NCBI GenBank assembly: GCA_018056045.1
Contig: JAGPGI010000216.1
Coordinates: forward strand, 1 to 5,352
Direction of reading: 5' to 3'
Length of the DNA: 5,352 nucleotides
Source: Paracoccus sp. (in: a-proteobacteria)
Lineage (GTDB): Bacteria; Pseudomonadota; Alphaproteobacteria; Rhodobacterales; Rhodobacteraceae
Shown here: piece after piece, positions 1-5,352 of the stretch
How the letters are laid out: every line of letters starts with the position of its first letter
How positions within the stretch are numbered: the first letter of the stretch is position 1
Made by a program: the position numbers and the translations under genes
The notes under the pieces: generated by a model
The model's input: only the letters and a program-made list of their open reading frames with translations
The model's database searches: none
What the model was told of the DNA's origin: nothing

Positions 1-47
1 GCGTGGCACCGCGCCCGCGTCGTCCCGCCGGCAAGGAGGCCAACTGA
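1..47 (+). CDS. 3' end of upstream antiporter subunit (MnhA/B-type, partial)
   Basis: Only the last 14 complete codons and the stop are present, read in the frame starting at base 3 and ending in TGA at 45-47. The tail is basic and proline-rich (VAPRPRRPAGKEAN). The sequence itself has no diagnostic motif. Identity is inferred from position: in Mrp/Mnh/Pha operons the gene before subunit C is subunit B, or a fused A-B subunit in the group 2 (Pha-type) operons common in alphaproteobacteria. The stop shares one base with the mnhC start (TGATG), which fits the tight coupling seen through the rest of the operon. Whether the upstream gene is a separate B or an A-B fusion cannot be told from this window. 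Confidence 0.6.
   Translation, partial: VAPRPRRPAGKEAN
33..39 (+). promoter_or_regulatory. Shine-Dalgarno site of mnhC
   Basis: AAGGAGG lies 7 bases before the ATG at 47, which is close to ideal. It sits inside the last codons of the upstream subunit gene and fixes the mnhC start. Confidence 0.8.
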
Positions 48-397
48 TGGAGATCATCCTTGCCCTCGCCATTGGCGTGCTGGTCGGATCAGGCGTCTGG
101 CTGATGCTGCGCCCACGGTCCTATCAGGTCATCGTCGGGCTGTGCCTGCTGGCTTATGGCGTCAACCTGTTCATCTTTGCCATGGGCCGGCTTTATATCG
201 GAGCCGCGCCGATCATGCCCAAGGGCGGCTTTGTCGATCCGACGGCCTATGCCGATCCGCTGCCGCAATCGCTGGTCCTGACCGCCATCGTCATCAGCTT
301 TGCCACCACGGCGCTGTTTCTGGTCGTCATGATCGCGGCGCGCGGCGCCACCGGCACCGATCACGTCGACGGAAAGGAGCGCAACCGCGATGAATGA
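47..397 (+). CDS. mnhC: Monovalent cation/H+ antiporter subunit C (NuoK-like)
   Basis: This is the small membrane subunit C of the Mrp/Mnh/Pha cation/proton antiporter, homologous to NuoK of respiratory complex I. The 116 residues match the usual family length of about 110-120. Three hydrophobic segments are visible at roughly residues 2-21, 27-47 and 74-98. The family signature DPLPQSLVLTAIVI at residues 70-83 is intact and is the strongest evidence. The hydrophilic tail (about 100-116) is charged. The start is chosen for the strong Shine-Dalgarno sequence at 33-39. The 3' end overlaps the mnhD start by 8 bases. The product should sit in the inner membrane and pack with MnhA and MnhD. Such operons are also named pha or mrp; 'phaC' is avoided here because it also denotes polyhydroxyalkanoate synthase. 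Whether the transported ion is Na+ or K+ cannot be read from sequence. Confidence 0.93.
   Translation: MEIILALAIGVLVGSGVWLMLRPRSYQVIVGLCLLAYGVNLFIFAMGRLYIGAAPIMPKGGFVDPTAYADPLPQSLVLTAIVISFATTALFLVVMIAARGATGTDHVDGKERNRDE
373..379 (+). promoter_or_regulatory. Shine-Dalgarno site of mnhD
   Basis: AAAGGAG ends 10 bases before the ATG at 390, inside the mnhC coding sequence. It supports the start at 390. The other nearby ATG, at 394, is in another reading frame. Confidence 0.65.
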
Positions 398-2105
398 CGC
401 GCTGAGCCCCGATCACCTGATCATCGCCCCGATCCTGATCCCGCTGGTCGCCGGCGCAATCATGCTGTTTTACAACGACCAGAACCGCCAGACCAAGCTG
501 ACGATGGGGCTGGCGGCAGTGGCGCTAACCTTCATCGCCTCGCTTGAGCTGGTAGCGGATGTGAAATCGGTGACCGAACAGGGCGGCACCGTGGTCGGGC
601 TTTATCCCTTGGGGAACTGGCCGGTGCCCATCGGCATCGTGCTGGTGCTGGACCGGCTGTCGGTGATGATGGTGATGCTGACCGCGCTGCTCGCTGGCCC
701 GTCGCTGATCTATGCCGCCGCCGGCTGGCACGGCAAGGGCCAGCATTATCACAGCATGTTCCAGTTCCTGCTGGCGGGCGTCAACGGCGCCTTTCTGACC
801 GGGGACCTGTTCAACCTGTTCGTGTTTTTCGAGGTGATGCTGGCGGCCTCATACGGGCTCATGCTGCATGGCTCGGGGCCGGAACGGATCAAGGCGGGGC
901 TGCATTACATCGCCATCAACCTTGCCGCCTCGCTGCTGTTCCTGATCGGGGTCGCACTGATCTATGGCACCACCGGCACGCTGAACATGGCCGATATCGG
1001 GCGGGCGCTCTACTGGCTTGATGGGACTGACCGGCTGTTGTTTCACGCCGCGGCCGGGTTTCTGGGGCTGGCCTTCCTGATCAAGGCGGCGGTCTGGCCC
1101 CTGTGCTTCTGGCTGCCGCCGACCTATGCGGCGGCCTCGCCCCCGGCAGCGGCGATCATGGCGATCATGACCAAGGTCGGCATCTATGTGATCTTGCGCC
1201 TGTCACTGCTGGTGCTGGGCCCCGATGCCGGACCCTCGGCCGGGTTCGGCGCACCGGCGCTGATGATCGCGGGCGTCCTGACCATGGCTTTCGGCATGAT
1301 CGGCATTCTGGGCACGCCGGAGCTGGCCCGCAAGGGCGGGTATCTGGCGATCATTTCCTCGGGCACGGTGCTGGCGGCCATCGGCTTTGCGCAGGCTGGT
1401 GGCGGGCCGATGATGCTGGGCGGCGCGCTTTACTACATGATCGGCTCGACGGCCGCGATCTCGGCCTTTTTCCTGATCGCCGAGCCGGTCAGCCGGGGCG
1501 ATCAGGGCAGTGATACCGCGCAGACGCCCGAGACCGAGGTCGACCCGCTCAGCGAAAGCTGGGCGCCGATGGGCCTCGACACGGTCGAGGATGTCGAGAC
1601 CCCGGCCAGCACCCGCACCGTCAGCTGGCTGACCATGGCGGTCTGTTTCGGCCTCGTTGCGGCCATGCTGGCCGGTCTGCCGCCGCTGCCGGGCTTTATC
1701 GGCAAATTCGCCATCCTGCGCGGCGCGGTCGAGGACAACCTCTCCCATACCGGCGCGTTGCCCGCGATCCTGTGGGTCTATGCCGCGCTGCTGATCCTGT
1801 CGGGGCTTGGCGCGCTGATCGCGCTGATGCGCTTCGGCATCCGCCGCTTCTGGGCCGAGGCAGGCCCGACCCCGCGCATCCTTGCGCTTGAGGTGGTGCC
1901 GGTGGTGATCCTGCTGGCGATGATCGCGCTGCAGACGCTGCGGGCGGACGCGCTGCTCAGCTATACCCGCGCCACCGCCGTCGCCCTGCTGAAGCCCGCC
2001 ACCTATCGCGACGCGGTCCTGAAAAACGCGCAGGACGTGCGTGCCGCGCCCGTGGTGAACCTTGCCCCCGAACAGCCGGGCATCGAGGTCGAGGTGGATC
2101 CATGA
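390..2105 (+). CDS. mnhD: Monovalent cation/H+ antiporter subunit D (NuoN/NuoM-like)
   Basis: This large polytopic subunit belongs to the proton-translocating family shared with NuoL/M/N of complex I. Hallmarks are visible in order: DLFNLFVFFEVM (residues 139-150) with the conserved TM5 glutamate at E148; FLIKAAVWPLCFWLP (229-243) with the TM7-type lysine K232 and the proline-broken helix; TKVGIYVILR (261-270) with K262; and LPPLPGFIGKF (430-440) with the TM12-type lysine K439. These glutamate and lysine residues are the expected proton path in the family. At 571 residues it is longer than a typical MnhD (about 500; Sinorhizobium PhaD is about 547 from memory). The extra length comes from an acidic hydrophilic stretch at about 366-408 and a hydrophilic C-terminal tail. 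The stop overlaps the mnhE start (ATGA). MnhD is not confused with MnhA because it is far shorter and sits after subunit C. Confidence 0.94.
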   Translation: MNDALSPDHLIIAPILIPLVAGAIMLFYNDQNRQTKLTMGLAAVALTFIASLELVADVKSVTEQGGTVVGLYPLGNWPVPIGIVLVLDRLSVMMVMLTALLAGPSLIYAAAGWHGKGQHYHSMFQFLLAGVNGAFLTGDLFNLFVFFEVMLAASYGLMLHGSGPERIKAGLHYIAINLAASLLFLIGVALIYGTTGTLNMADIGRALYWLDGTDRLLFHAAAGFLGLAFLIKAAVWPLCFWLPPTYAAASPPAAAIMAIMTKVGIYVILRLSLLVLGPDAGPSAGFGAPALMIAGVLTMAFGMIGILGTPELARKGGYLAIISSGTVLAAIGFAQAGGGPMMLGGALYYMIGSTAAISAFFLIAEPVSRGDQGSDTAQTPETEVDPLSESWAPMGLDTVEDVETPASTRTVSWLTMAVCFGLVAAMLAGLPPLPGFIGKFAILRGAVEDNLSHTGALPAILWVYAALLILSGLGALIALMRFGIRRFWAEAGPTPRILALEVVPVVILLAMIALQTLRADALLSYTRATAVALLKPATYRDAVLKNAQDVRAAPVVNLAPEQPGIEVEVDP

Positions 2106-2593
2106 TCGGCCGCGTGATCCCCCATCCCGTCCTGTCCGCCGCGCTGGTGCTGATGTGGCTGTGCCTGACCGCGTTTTCGCTGGGGCACCTGCTGCTGGGC
2201 ACGCTGATCTCGCTGGTGGCGGGCTGGGCGGTCAATTACCTGCATCCGCCGCGCCCGCATTTCCGGCGCTGGTCGGCGATCCCGCAACTGGCCGGGATCG
2301 TGCTCATGGATATCATCCGCTCGAATATCGCGGTGGCGCGCATCCTGACCTTGGGGCCGGACCATCCCAGCTATCACTCCGGCTTTATCGAGCTGCACCT
2401 GCGGCTGCGCGACCCCAACGCCATCGCCGTCCTGGCGATCATCCTGAACGGCACGCCCGGCACGGCATGGCTGGAATACGAACATCACGACGGCCGGCTT
2501 TTGCTGCATGTCCTTGACCTGCGCAGCGATGCCGACTGGCAAAGCCTGATCCGCGACCGTTACGAGACCCTGCTGATGGAGATTTTCGAATGA
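2102..2593 (+). CDS. mnhE: Monovalent cation/H+ antiporter subunit E
   Basis: Subunit E of the Mrp/Mnh/Pha complex is needed for the assembled antiporter but has no complex I homologue. The 163 residues match the family (about 155-170). Two N-terminal hydrophobic segments (about 9-27 and 29-46) are followed by a conserved region with DIIRSN at 70-75 and a soluble C-terminal domain. The family signature around TPGT (residues 118-121, in [13 protein letters not shown]) is intact. The ATG at 2102 overlaps the mnhD stop in ATGA and has GAGG at 2091-2094, 7 bases upstream. The ATG at 2590 of mnhF in turn overlaps the mnhE stop. Start and family are both well supported, but the exact role of E in ion transport is not settled for the family. 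Confidence 0.93.
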   Translation: MIGRVIPHPVLSAALVLMWLCLTAFSLGHLLLGTLISLVAGWAVNYLHPPRPHFRRWSAIPQLAGIVLMDIIRSNIAVARILTLGPDHPSYHSGFIELHLRLRDPNAIAVLAIILNGTPGTAWLEYEHHDGRLLLHVLDLRSDADWQSLIRDRYETLLMEIFE

Positions 2594-2871
2594 GCGCCGA
2601 TATCCTTCGCTTCGCGCTGGCCTATGCCCAGATCGCCCTGATCCTCGCGCTGGCGCTGGCCTGCTGGCGGATGCTGCGCGGCCCGCGCGCGCAGGACCGC
2701 GTGCTGGGGCTGGATACGATGTATATCAACGCCATGCTGTTGTTTCTGCTCATCGGCATGGGCAATGGCAACGTCTTCTTTTTCGAGGGCGCGCTGGTCA
2801 TCGCCGTCCTTGGCTTTGTAACCACGGTCAGCGCCGCCAAGTTCCTGATGCGCGGCGAGGTGATCGAATGA
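2590..2871 (+). CDS. mnhF: Monovalent cation/H+ antiporter subunit F
   Basis: This is a small integral membrane subunit of 93 residues, the normal length for MnhF/PhaF. Three hydrophobic segments are visible at about 8-28, 42-59 and 63-83. The loop after the first holds the family hallmark [14 protein letters not shown] (residues 30-43), with the Gly-Pro and Asp-Arg pairs in place. The third segment has the typical [14 protein letters not shown] pattern. The start overlaps the mnhE stop by four bases (ATGA), with GGAG at 2578-2581, 8 bases upstream. It presumably forms part of the E-F-G module of the complex in the inner membrane. The gene order D-E-F-G is the standard one. Confidence 0.93.
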   Translation: MSADILRFALAYAQIALILALALACWRMLRGPRAQDRVLGLDTMYINAMLLFLLIGMGNGNVFFFEGALVIAVLGFVTTVSAAKFLMRGEVIE

Positions 2872-3305
2872 GACATCTGGAAACCCTGCCGCCCTGGGCT
2901 GCCATCCTCATTGCGATTTTCGTCATGATCGGCGCGACAATGACGCTGCTGGGCGGGCTCGGGATCGTGCGGCTGAAAGGCTATTACCAGCGCCTGCACG
3001 CACCGACGCTGGGCTATAGCGGCGGCACCGGGCTGATCATTCTGGCCTCGATGCTGATGTTTTCGCTGCTCGAGGGGCGCTGGATCGTGCATGAGCTGAT
3101 GATCGGCACTTTCATCATGATCACCTCGCCGATCACGCTGCTGATGCTGGGTCGCGCGGCTCTGCGCCGCGACCGCGACGCGAAACTGGGCCATGACGAG
3201 ATCGTGCCGCCGATGCTGCGCGCGCCCGTCATGCCGCAGCCGGACGAAGCTAGCGCGACTGCGCCAGCACCTGCCGCAGCACCGCCGGATCGACCGCATC
3301 GGTGA
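2868..3305 (+). CDS. mnhG: Monovalent cation/H+ antiporter subunit G, with extended tail
   Basis: This is the last subunit of the antiporter operon. Three hydrophobic segments (about 11-31, 52-69 and 75-94) flank the MnhG hallmark [18 protein letters not shown] (residues 32-49). [16 protein letters not shown] at 85-100 is also typical. The ATG overlaps the mnhF stop (ATGA). At 145 residues it is longer than well-known MnhG proteins (about 118-125). The excess is a charged then Ala/Pro-rich C-terminal tail after residue 100. The last 18 codons (A128-R145) and the stop lie over the 3' end of aroB on the other strand. Their third positions are only 8/18 G/C, against 23/26 in the preceding codons 102-127. 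That suggests the terminal tail is recent read-through sequence. The membrane part is intact, so function is expected to be normal. Confidence 0.9.
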   Translation: MRHLETLPPWAAILIAIFVMIGATMTLLGGLGIVRLKGYYQRLHAPTLGYSGGTGLIILASMLMFSLLEGRWIVHELMIGTFIMITSPITLLMLGRAALRRDRDAKLGHDEIVPPMLRAPVMPQPDEASATAPAPAAAPPDRPHR

Positions 3306-4353
3306 CGAAGGCGCGGCCGATGCCACGCGCGAGGATAAAGCGCAGCTTGCCGTCCTGCACCTTCTTGTCCTGTCCCATCAGCGCGATCAGCGCCTCATCG
3401 TCCGGCAGATCGCCGGGAATGTCACGGATGCGCGACGGCAGGCCCATGGCGGCGAAATGCGCGGCGACGCGCGAGGGCGCCTCCTGGCTGCACAGTCCCA
3501 TCTTCGCCGACAGTTCAAACGCCAGCGCACAGCCGATCGCCACCCCTTCGCCATGCAGCAGCCGGTCGGAATAGCCGGTCGCCGATTCCAGCGCATGGCC
3601 GAAAGTATGCCCAAGGTTCAAAAGCGCGCGGTCGCCCTGTTCGGTTTCGTCGCGCTGGACGATATCGGCCTTCATCTGCACAGAATGGCGCACGGCGTGC
3701 TGGCGCAGCGCGGCATCCGAGGCAAGCCCGGTTGCATTCCCCTCAAGCCATTCGAAAAAGCCTTCGTCGCCCAGCAGCCCGTATTTCGCCACCTCGCCAT
3801 AACCGGCGCGGAAATCGCGGGGGGTGAGCGTATTCAGCACGTCGATATCGGCCAGAACCAGCGACGGCTGGTGAAAGGCGCCGATCAGGTTCTTGCCCTG
3901 CGGGCTGTTGATGCCGGTCTTGCCGCCAACCGAGCTGTCCACCTGCGCCAGAAGCGAGGTCGGGATCTGCACGAAACGCACGCCACGGCGCAGGATCGCG
4001 GCGGCAAACCCCGCCAGATCGCCGATGACGCCGCCGCCAAGCGCGATGACCAGATCCTTTCGCTCGATCTTTTGCGCCAGCAGCCATTCGGTCGCCTCGC
4101 CAAGGGCGGTCCAGTTCTTGGTCGCCTCGCCCGCCGGCAGGGCCAGCGCCGTGGCCTCGATCCCCTCGGCGGCCAGCGCCTCGCGCAGGGCGGGCAGATG
4201 CAGCGCGGCAACCGTTTCGTCGGTCAGGATGGCGACGCGGCGCGGGCCTGCCAGCGCGGTGATTTCCTTGCCGGCGCGGGCCAGCAAACCTTGCCCGATC
4301 CGCACGTCATAGGAACGCGCGCCCAGATCCACATGAACGGTCTCGATGCTCAT
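3250..4353 (-). CDS. aroB: 3-Dehydroquinate synthase
   Basis: AroB performs the second step of the shikimate pathway, turning DAHP into 3-dehydroquinate with NAD+ and a divalent metal in the cytoplasm. The 367 residues match the family (E. coli 362). The N-terminal NAD-binding half shows GEATKNW (75-81) and the nucleotide loop GGGVIGD (106-112). The core has RRGVRFVQIPTSLLAQVDSS (122-141) followed by VGGKTGIN, with D139 and K145, then GKNLIGAFHQP (153-163). Expected metal ligands are all present: E187 in GYGEVAKYG, H249 in LGHTFGH and H267 in LLHGEG. The ATG overlaps the aroK stop, with GGAGG (plus-strand 4358-4362) 4 bases upstream, so the two genes form one unit. The TAG stop lies inside the mnhG 3' end. 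No key residue is missing. Confidence 0.97.
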   Translation of the reverse strand: MSIETVHVDLGARSYDVRIGQGLLARAGKEITALAGPRRVAILTDETVAALHLPALREALAAEGIEATALALPAGEATKNWTALGEATEWLLAQKIERKDLVIALGGGVIGDLAGFAAAILRRGVRFVQIPTSLLAQVDSSVGGKTGINSPQGKNLIGAFHQPSLVLADIDVLNTLTPRDFRAGYGEVAKYGLLGDEGFFEWLEGNATGLASDAALRQHAVRHSVQMKADIVQRDETEQGDRALLNLGHTFGHALESATGYSDRLLHGEGVAIGCALAFELSAKMGLCSQEAPSRVAAHFAAMGLPSRIRDIPGDLPDDEALIALMGQDKKVQDGKLRFILARGIGRAFVTDAVDPAVLRQVLAQSR

Positions 4354-4952
4354 TCTGCCTCCAGGATGGCGGGATCATGGGCCTCGATGGCCGCGATCAC
4401 GCGATTCGTCGTCTGCTCAATACTGTCGCCGCGCCGGGCGAAGACGCGGATATCGGCCAGCTCATAGGCCGGCCTGCGCTCGGCCAGCAGGCGCTCCAGC
4501 GTGCCGCGCGGGTCGGCGGTCTGCAGAAGCGGTCGCGTCGGGCGCTGGCGGACACGGTGCCACAGCGTTTCCAGATCGCAATCCAGCCAGACCGAGACGC
4601 CACTTTCACCGATCCGCGCGCGGTTCTCGGGACGCAGCCAGGCACCGCCCCCGGTCGAGACGACGCTGTTGCCCGTCGCCAGCACCCGCCCCAGAACCTC
4701 TGATTCGCGGGCGCGAAAGAATTCCTCGCCATCGCGGGCAAAGATTTCGGGAATGGACATGGCCGCCGCGCGCTCGATCTCGGCATCGGTATCCGCGAAG
4801 GGACGGTGCAGGCGGCGGGCCAGTTCGCCGCCGATCGCGGTTTTCCCCGCCCCCATCATCCCGATCATCACGATGTTTCGCCGCATCACCCGCTCAAATC
4901 CCGCAATCCGAAAACGGAGTGACTGATGGCGTGATCTTTCGGGAAATGCCAT
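4350..4952 (-). CDS. aroK: Shikimate kinase (start uncertain; likely begins at 4886)
   Basis: Shikimate kinase phosphorylates shikimate at the 3-hydroxyl using ATP, and is a cytoplasmic P-loop NMP-kinase-like enzyme. In the 200-residue reading the Walker A loop GMMGAGKT is at 31-38. The shikimate-binding DTD is at 54-56, FRARE at 79-83 (R80), and the GGG substrate loop at 101-103. The lid RQRPTRPLL is at 135-143, and ERRPAYE at 158-164 supplies the late substrate or ATP arginine. The first 22 residues look non-family. An internal ATG at 4886 (M23, reading MRRNIVMIG) aligns with the start of E. coli AroK and gives 178 residues. Neither start has a convincing Shine-Dalgarno sequence, and the longer one begins inside a TATATAT element. 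The stop overlaps the aroB start (ATGA). Symbol aroK is used; aroL would be equally valid by sequence alone. Confidence 0.95.
   Translation of the reverse strand: MAFPERSRHQSLRFRIAGFERVMRRNIVMIGMMGAGKTAIGGELARRLHRPFADTDAEIERAAAMSIPEIFARDGEEFFRARESEVLGRVLATGNSVVSTGGGAWLRPENRARIGESGVSVWLDCDLETLWHRVRQRPTRPLLQTADPRGTLERLLAERRPAYELADIRVFARRGDSIEQTTNRVIAAIEAHDPAILEAE
4358..4362 (-). promoter_or_regulatory. Shine-Dalgarno site of aroB
   Basis: The minus-strand GGAGG lies within the end of aroK, 4 bases before the aroB ATG at 4353. The spacing is short but the match is full. It supports this start and coupled aroK-aroB translation. Confidence 0.6.
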
Positions 4953-4959
4953 ATATATT
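4951..4959. promoter_or_regulatory. Candidate -10-like AT element between aroK and the divergent gene
   Basis: ATATATATT is conspicuous in this GC-rich context. On the + strand TATATT (4954-4959) resembles a sigma-70 -10 hexamer and would start transcription near 4966, about 50 bases before the 5019 gene. On the - strand TATATA (4952-4957) would put a start near 4945, upstream of the internal aroK ATG at 4886. No good -35 hexamer sits at 16-18 bases on either side, so direction and activity are uncertain. Confidence 0.3.
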
Positions 4960-4967
4960 CCGCATCA

Positions 4968-4984
4968 GCCGGCGAAAGACCGGC
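4968..4984. repeat. Short inverted repeat in the aroK upstream gap
   Basis: GCCGG (4968-4972) and CCGGC (4980-4984) are perfect complements around a 7-base loop, CGAAAGA. The repeat lies just downstream of the AT-rich element and could be a small operator or a 5' leader hairpin of the 5019 gene. A 5-bp stem in GC-rich DNA is weak evidence, and no T-tract follows, so it is not a terminator. Confidence 0.25.
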
Positions 4985-5005
4985 ATTAAGACCGAATTCG
5001 AGGCT

Positions 5006-5012
5006 GAAAGGG
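5006..5012 (+). promoter_or_regulatory. Shine-Dalgarno site of the 5019 gene
   Basis: GAAAGGG lies 6 bases before the ATG at 5019. It is the main support, besides the hydrophobic N-terminus, that this short reading frame is a real gene. Confidence 0.55.
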
Positions 5013-5018
5013 CATTTC

Positions 5019-5291
5019 ATGCGACTTCTTAAGGTGGTGGTCATTCTGGTCATCCTGATTCTGGCGGGTCTGGCCGGTTACGCCTATTTCGGCGACATGA
5101 GCTCGGACCCCCAGGAAATGCGCATGCCGGTCGAACTGGATCTGGGCGCGGCCCCGGCGACGCCTGCGCCCACCGATACCGCCCCGGCCGATCCCGCCAC
5201 CCCGACCGAGACGCCCGCAGCCGCCGCCACCCCGGCGCCGGCCGCCACGCCCGCCGAGGGCACGACGACGGAAAACGATGATCTCGACTGA
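5019..5291 (+). CDS. Hypothetical membrane-anchored protein with Pro/Ala/Thr-rich tail
   Basis: I do not recognise a named family. The 90-residue product starts MRLLK, followed by a strongly hydrophobic segment at about residues 5-24 (VVVILVILILAGLAGYAYF). That is best read as an uncleaved membrane anchor or signal anchor. Residues 26-43 are a short polar linker (SSDPQEMRMPVELDLG). Residues 44-80 are low complexity, almost all Ala, Pro and Thr, and the end is acidic (ENDDLD). With a basic N-terminus the tail should face the periplasm, where such stretches act as flexible spacers. The start is supported by GAAAGGG at 5006-5012. It is divergent from aroK, 66 bases away or 132 if aroK begins at 4886. 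Two minus-strand frames over it are Gly/Arg- or Ala/Val-rich shadows. Function is unknown. Confidence 0.75.
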   Translation: MRLLKVVVILVILILAGLAGYAYFGDMSSDPQEMRMPVELDLGAAPATPAPTDTAPADPATPTETPAAAATPAPAATPAEGTTTENDDLD

Positions 5292-5352
5292 CTTTCCCCG
5301 GCCTGGCGTCCCCCGGCTTGGCGCCCTAGCACTTGCCGCATGCATCCTGGCC
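5278..5352 (+). CDS. Start of an exported-protein reading frame (partial, hypothetical)
   Basis: A reading frame opens at ATG 5278, inside the last codons of the preceding gene (14-base overlap, different frame), and stays open to the window edge. It gives 25 residues with two arginines (R8, R13) followed by a hydrophobic run, LGALALAACILA. That looks like a signal peptide, and LAAC (residues 19-22) fits a loose lipobox. There is only a weak GGAAA 3 bases upstream, so the start is uncertain; ATG 5340 in another frame is an alternative. With 25 codons, function cannot be assigned. The overlap suggests it is co-transcribed with the gene at 5019. Confidence 0.4.
   Translation, partial: MISTDFPRPGVPRLGALALAACILA
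5296..5325 (+). repeat. 15-bp imperfect tandem duplication
   Basis: CCCCGGCCTGGCGTC (5296-5310) is followed directly by CCCCGGCTTGGCGCC (5311-5325), matching at 13 of 15 positions. The unit is a multiple of three and in register with the frame from 5278, where it encodes PRPGV then PRLGA just before the hydrophobic part of the putative signal peptide. Confidence 0.7.

Noticed and set aside
1203..1748. A 181-codon minus-strand frame inside mnhD
   Set aside because: Its composition is Arg/Gln/Asp/His-rich antisense with no recognisable motif. The + strand frame carries conserved transporter residues throughout.
2003..2542. A 179-codon minus-strand frame across the mnhD-mnhE junction
   Set aside because: It is antisense to two well-supported overlapping genes, with low-complexity Gln/Arg content and no start signal.
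3192..3233. Inverted repeat CATGACG / CGTCATG as a possible terminator of the antiporter operon
   Set aside because: The arms are only 7 bases, are separated by 28 bases, lie within mnhG coding sequence, and have no T-tract on either strand.
1..3305. The antiporter operon as a complex I (nuo) fragment
   Set aside because: Subunits C and D do resemble NuoK and NuoN, but subunits E, F and G with their own signatures ([25 protein letters not shown]) occur only in Mrp/Mnh/Pha antiporters.
3193..4467. A 424-codon open frame on the + strand opposite aroB
   Set aside because: It is a shadow. It lies over aroB, whose catalytic motifs are complete, and its product is rich in Arg, Gln, Ala and His with no domain. 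Long antisense frames are expected opposite genes with G/C-biased third positions.
4346..5032. A 228-codon + strand frame opposite aroK running into the intergenic gap
   Set aside because: It is an Arg/Ser/Pro-rich shadow of aroK and has no family resemblance.
4986..5345. A minus-strand frame of 119 codons with a Gly/Arg-rich stretch
   Set aside because: The Gly/Arg run is simply the complement of the Ala/Pro/Thr codons of the gene at 5019, which has a good ribosome binding site and a membrane anchor.

Overview
The window is high-GC bacterial DNA with strong G/C preference at third codon positions. Its protein sequences and gene arrangement look alphaproteobacterial, most like Rhodobacteraceae of the Paracoccus type. 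That placement rests on protein resemblance from memory, not on a search. The window holds two ordinary chromosomal modules and the start of a third. I found no RNA gene, mobile element, CRISPR array or clearly new system.

Positions 1-3305 (+ strand) are the distal part of a multisubunit monovalent cation/H+ antiporter operon (Mrp/Mnh/Pha type). It runs from the last codons of the subunit upstream of C (an A/B-type subunit) through mnhC, mnhD, mnhE, mnhF and mnhG. Every gene overlaps the next by 1 to 8 bases, so translation is probably coupled. The products would assemble into one inner-membrane complex that exchanges cytoplasmic Na+ or K+ for external protons. MnhD is the proton-translocating, NuoN/NuoM-like subunit, and MnhC is the NuoK-like subunit.

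Positions 3250-4952 (- strand) are aroK followed by aroB, joined by an ATGA stop/start overlap. They encode shikimate kinase and 3-dehydroquinate synthase of the shikimate (chorismate) pathway. This pair converges on the antiporter operon, and the 3' ends of aroB and mnhG overlap by 56 coding bases.

Positions 4953-5018 separate aroK from a divergent + strand gene. The gap begins with a TATATAT-type AT-rich stretch that may be a promoter element and that casts doubt on the longest aroK start. The divergent gene (5019-5291) encodes a 90-residue protein with one membrane anchor and a Pro/Ala/Thr-rich tail, of unknown function. A further + strand reading frame opens at 5278 with a probable signal peptide and runs off the window.

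The observations most worth a second look are the composition shift in the last 18 codons of mnhG, exactly where it enters the aroB antisense; the aroK start; the acidic insert in MnhD; and a 15-bp in-frame tandem duplication near the right edge.
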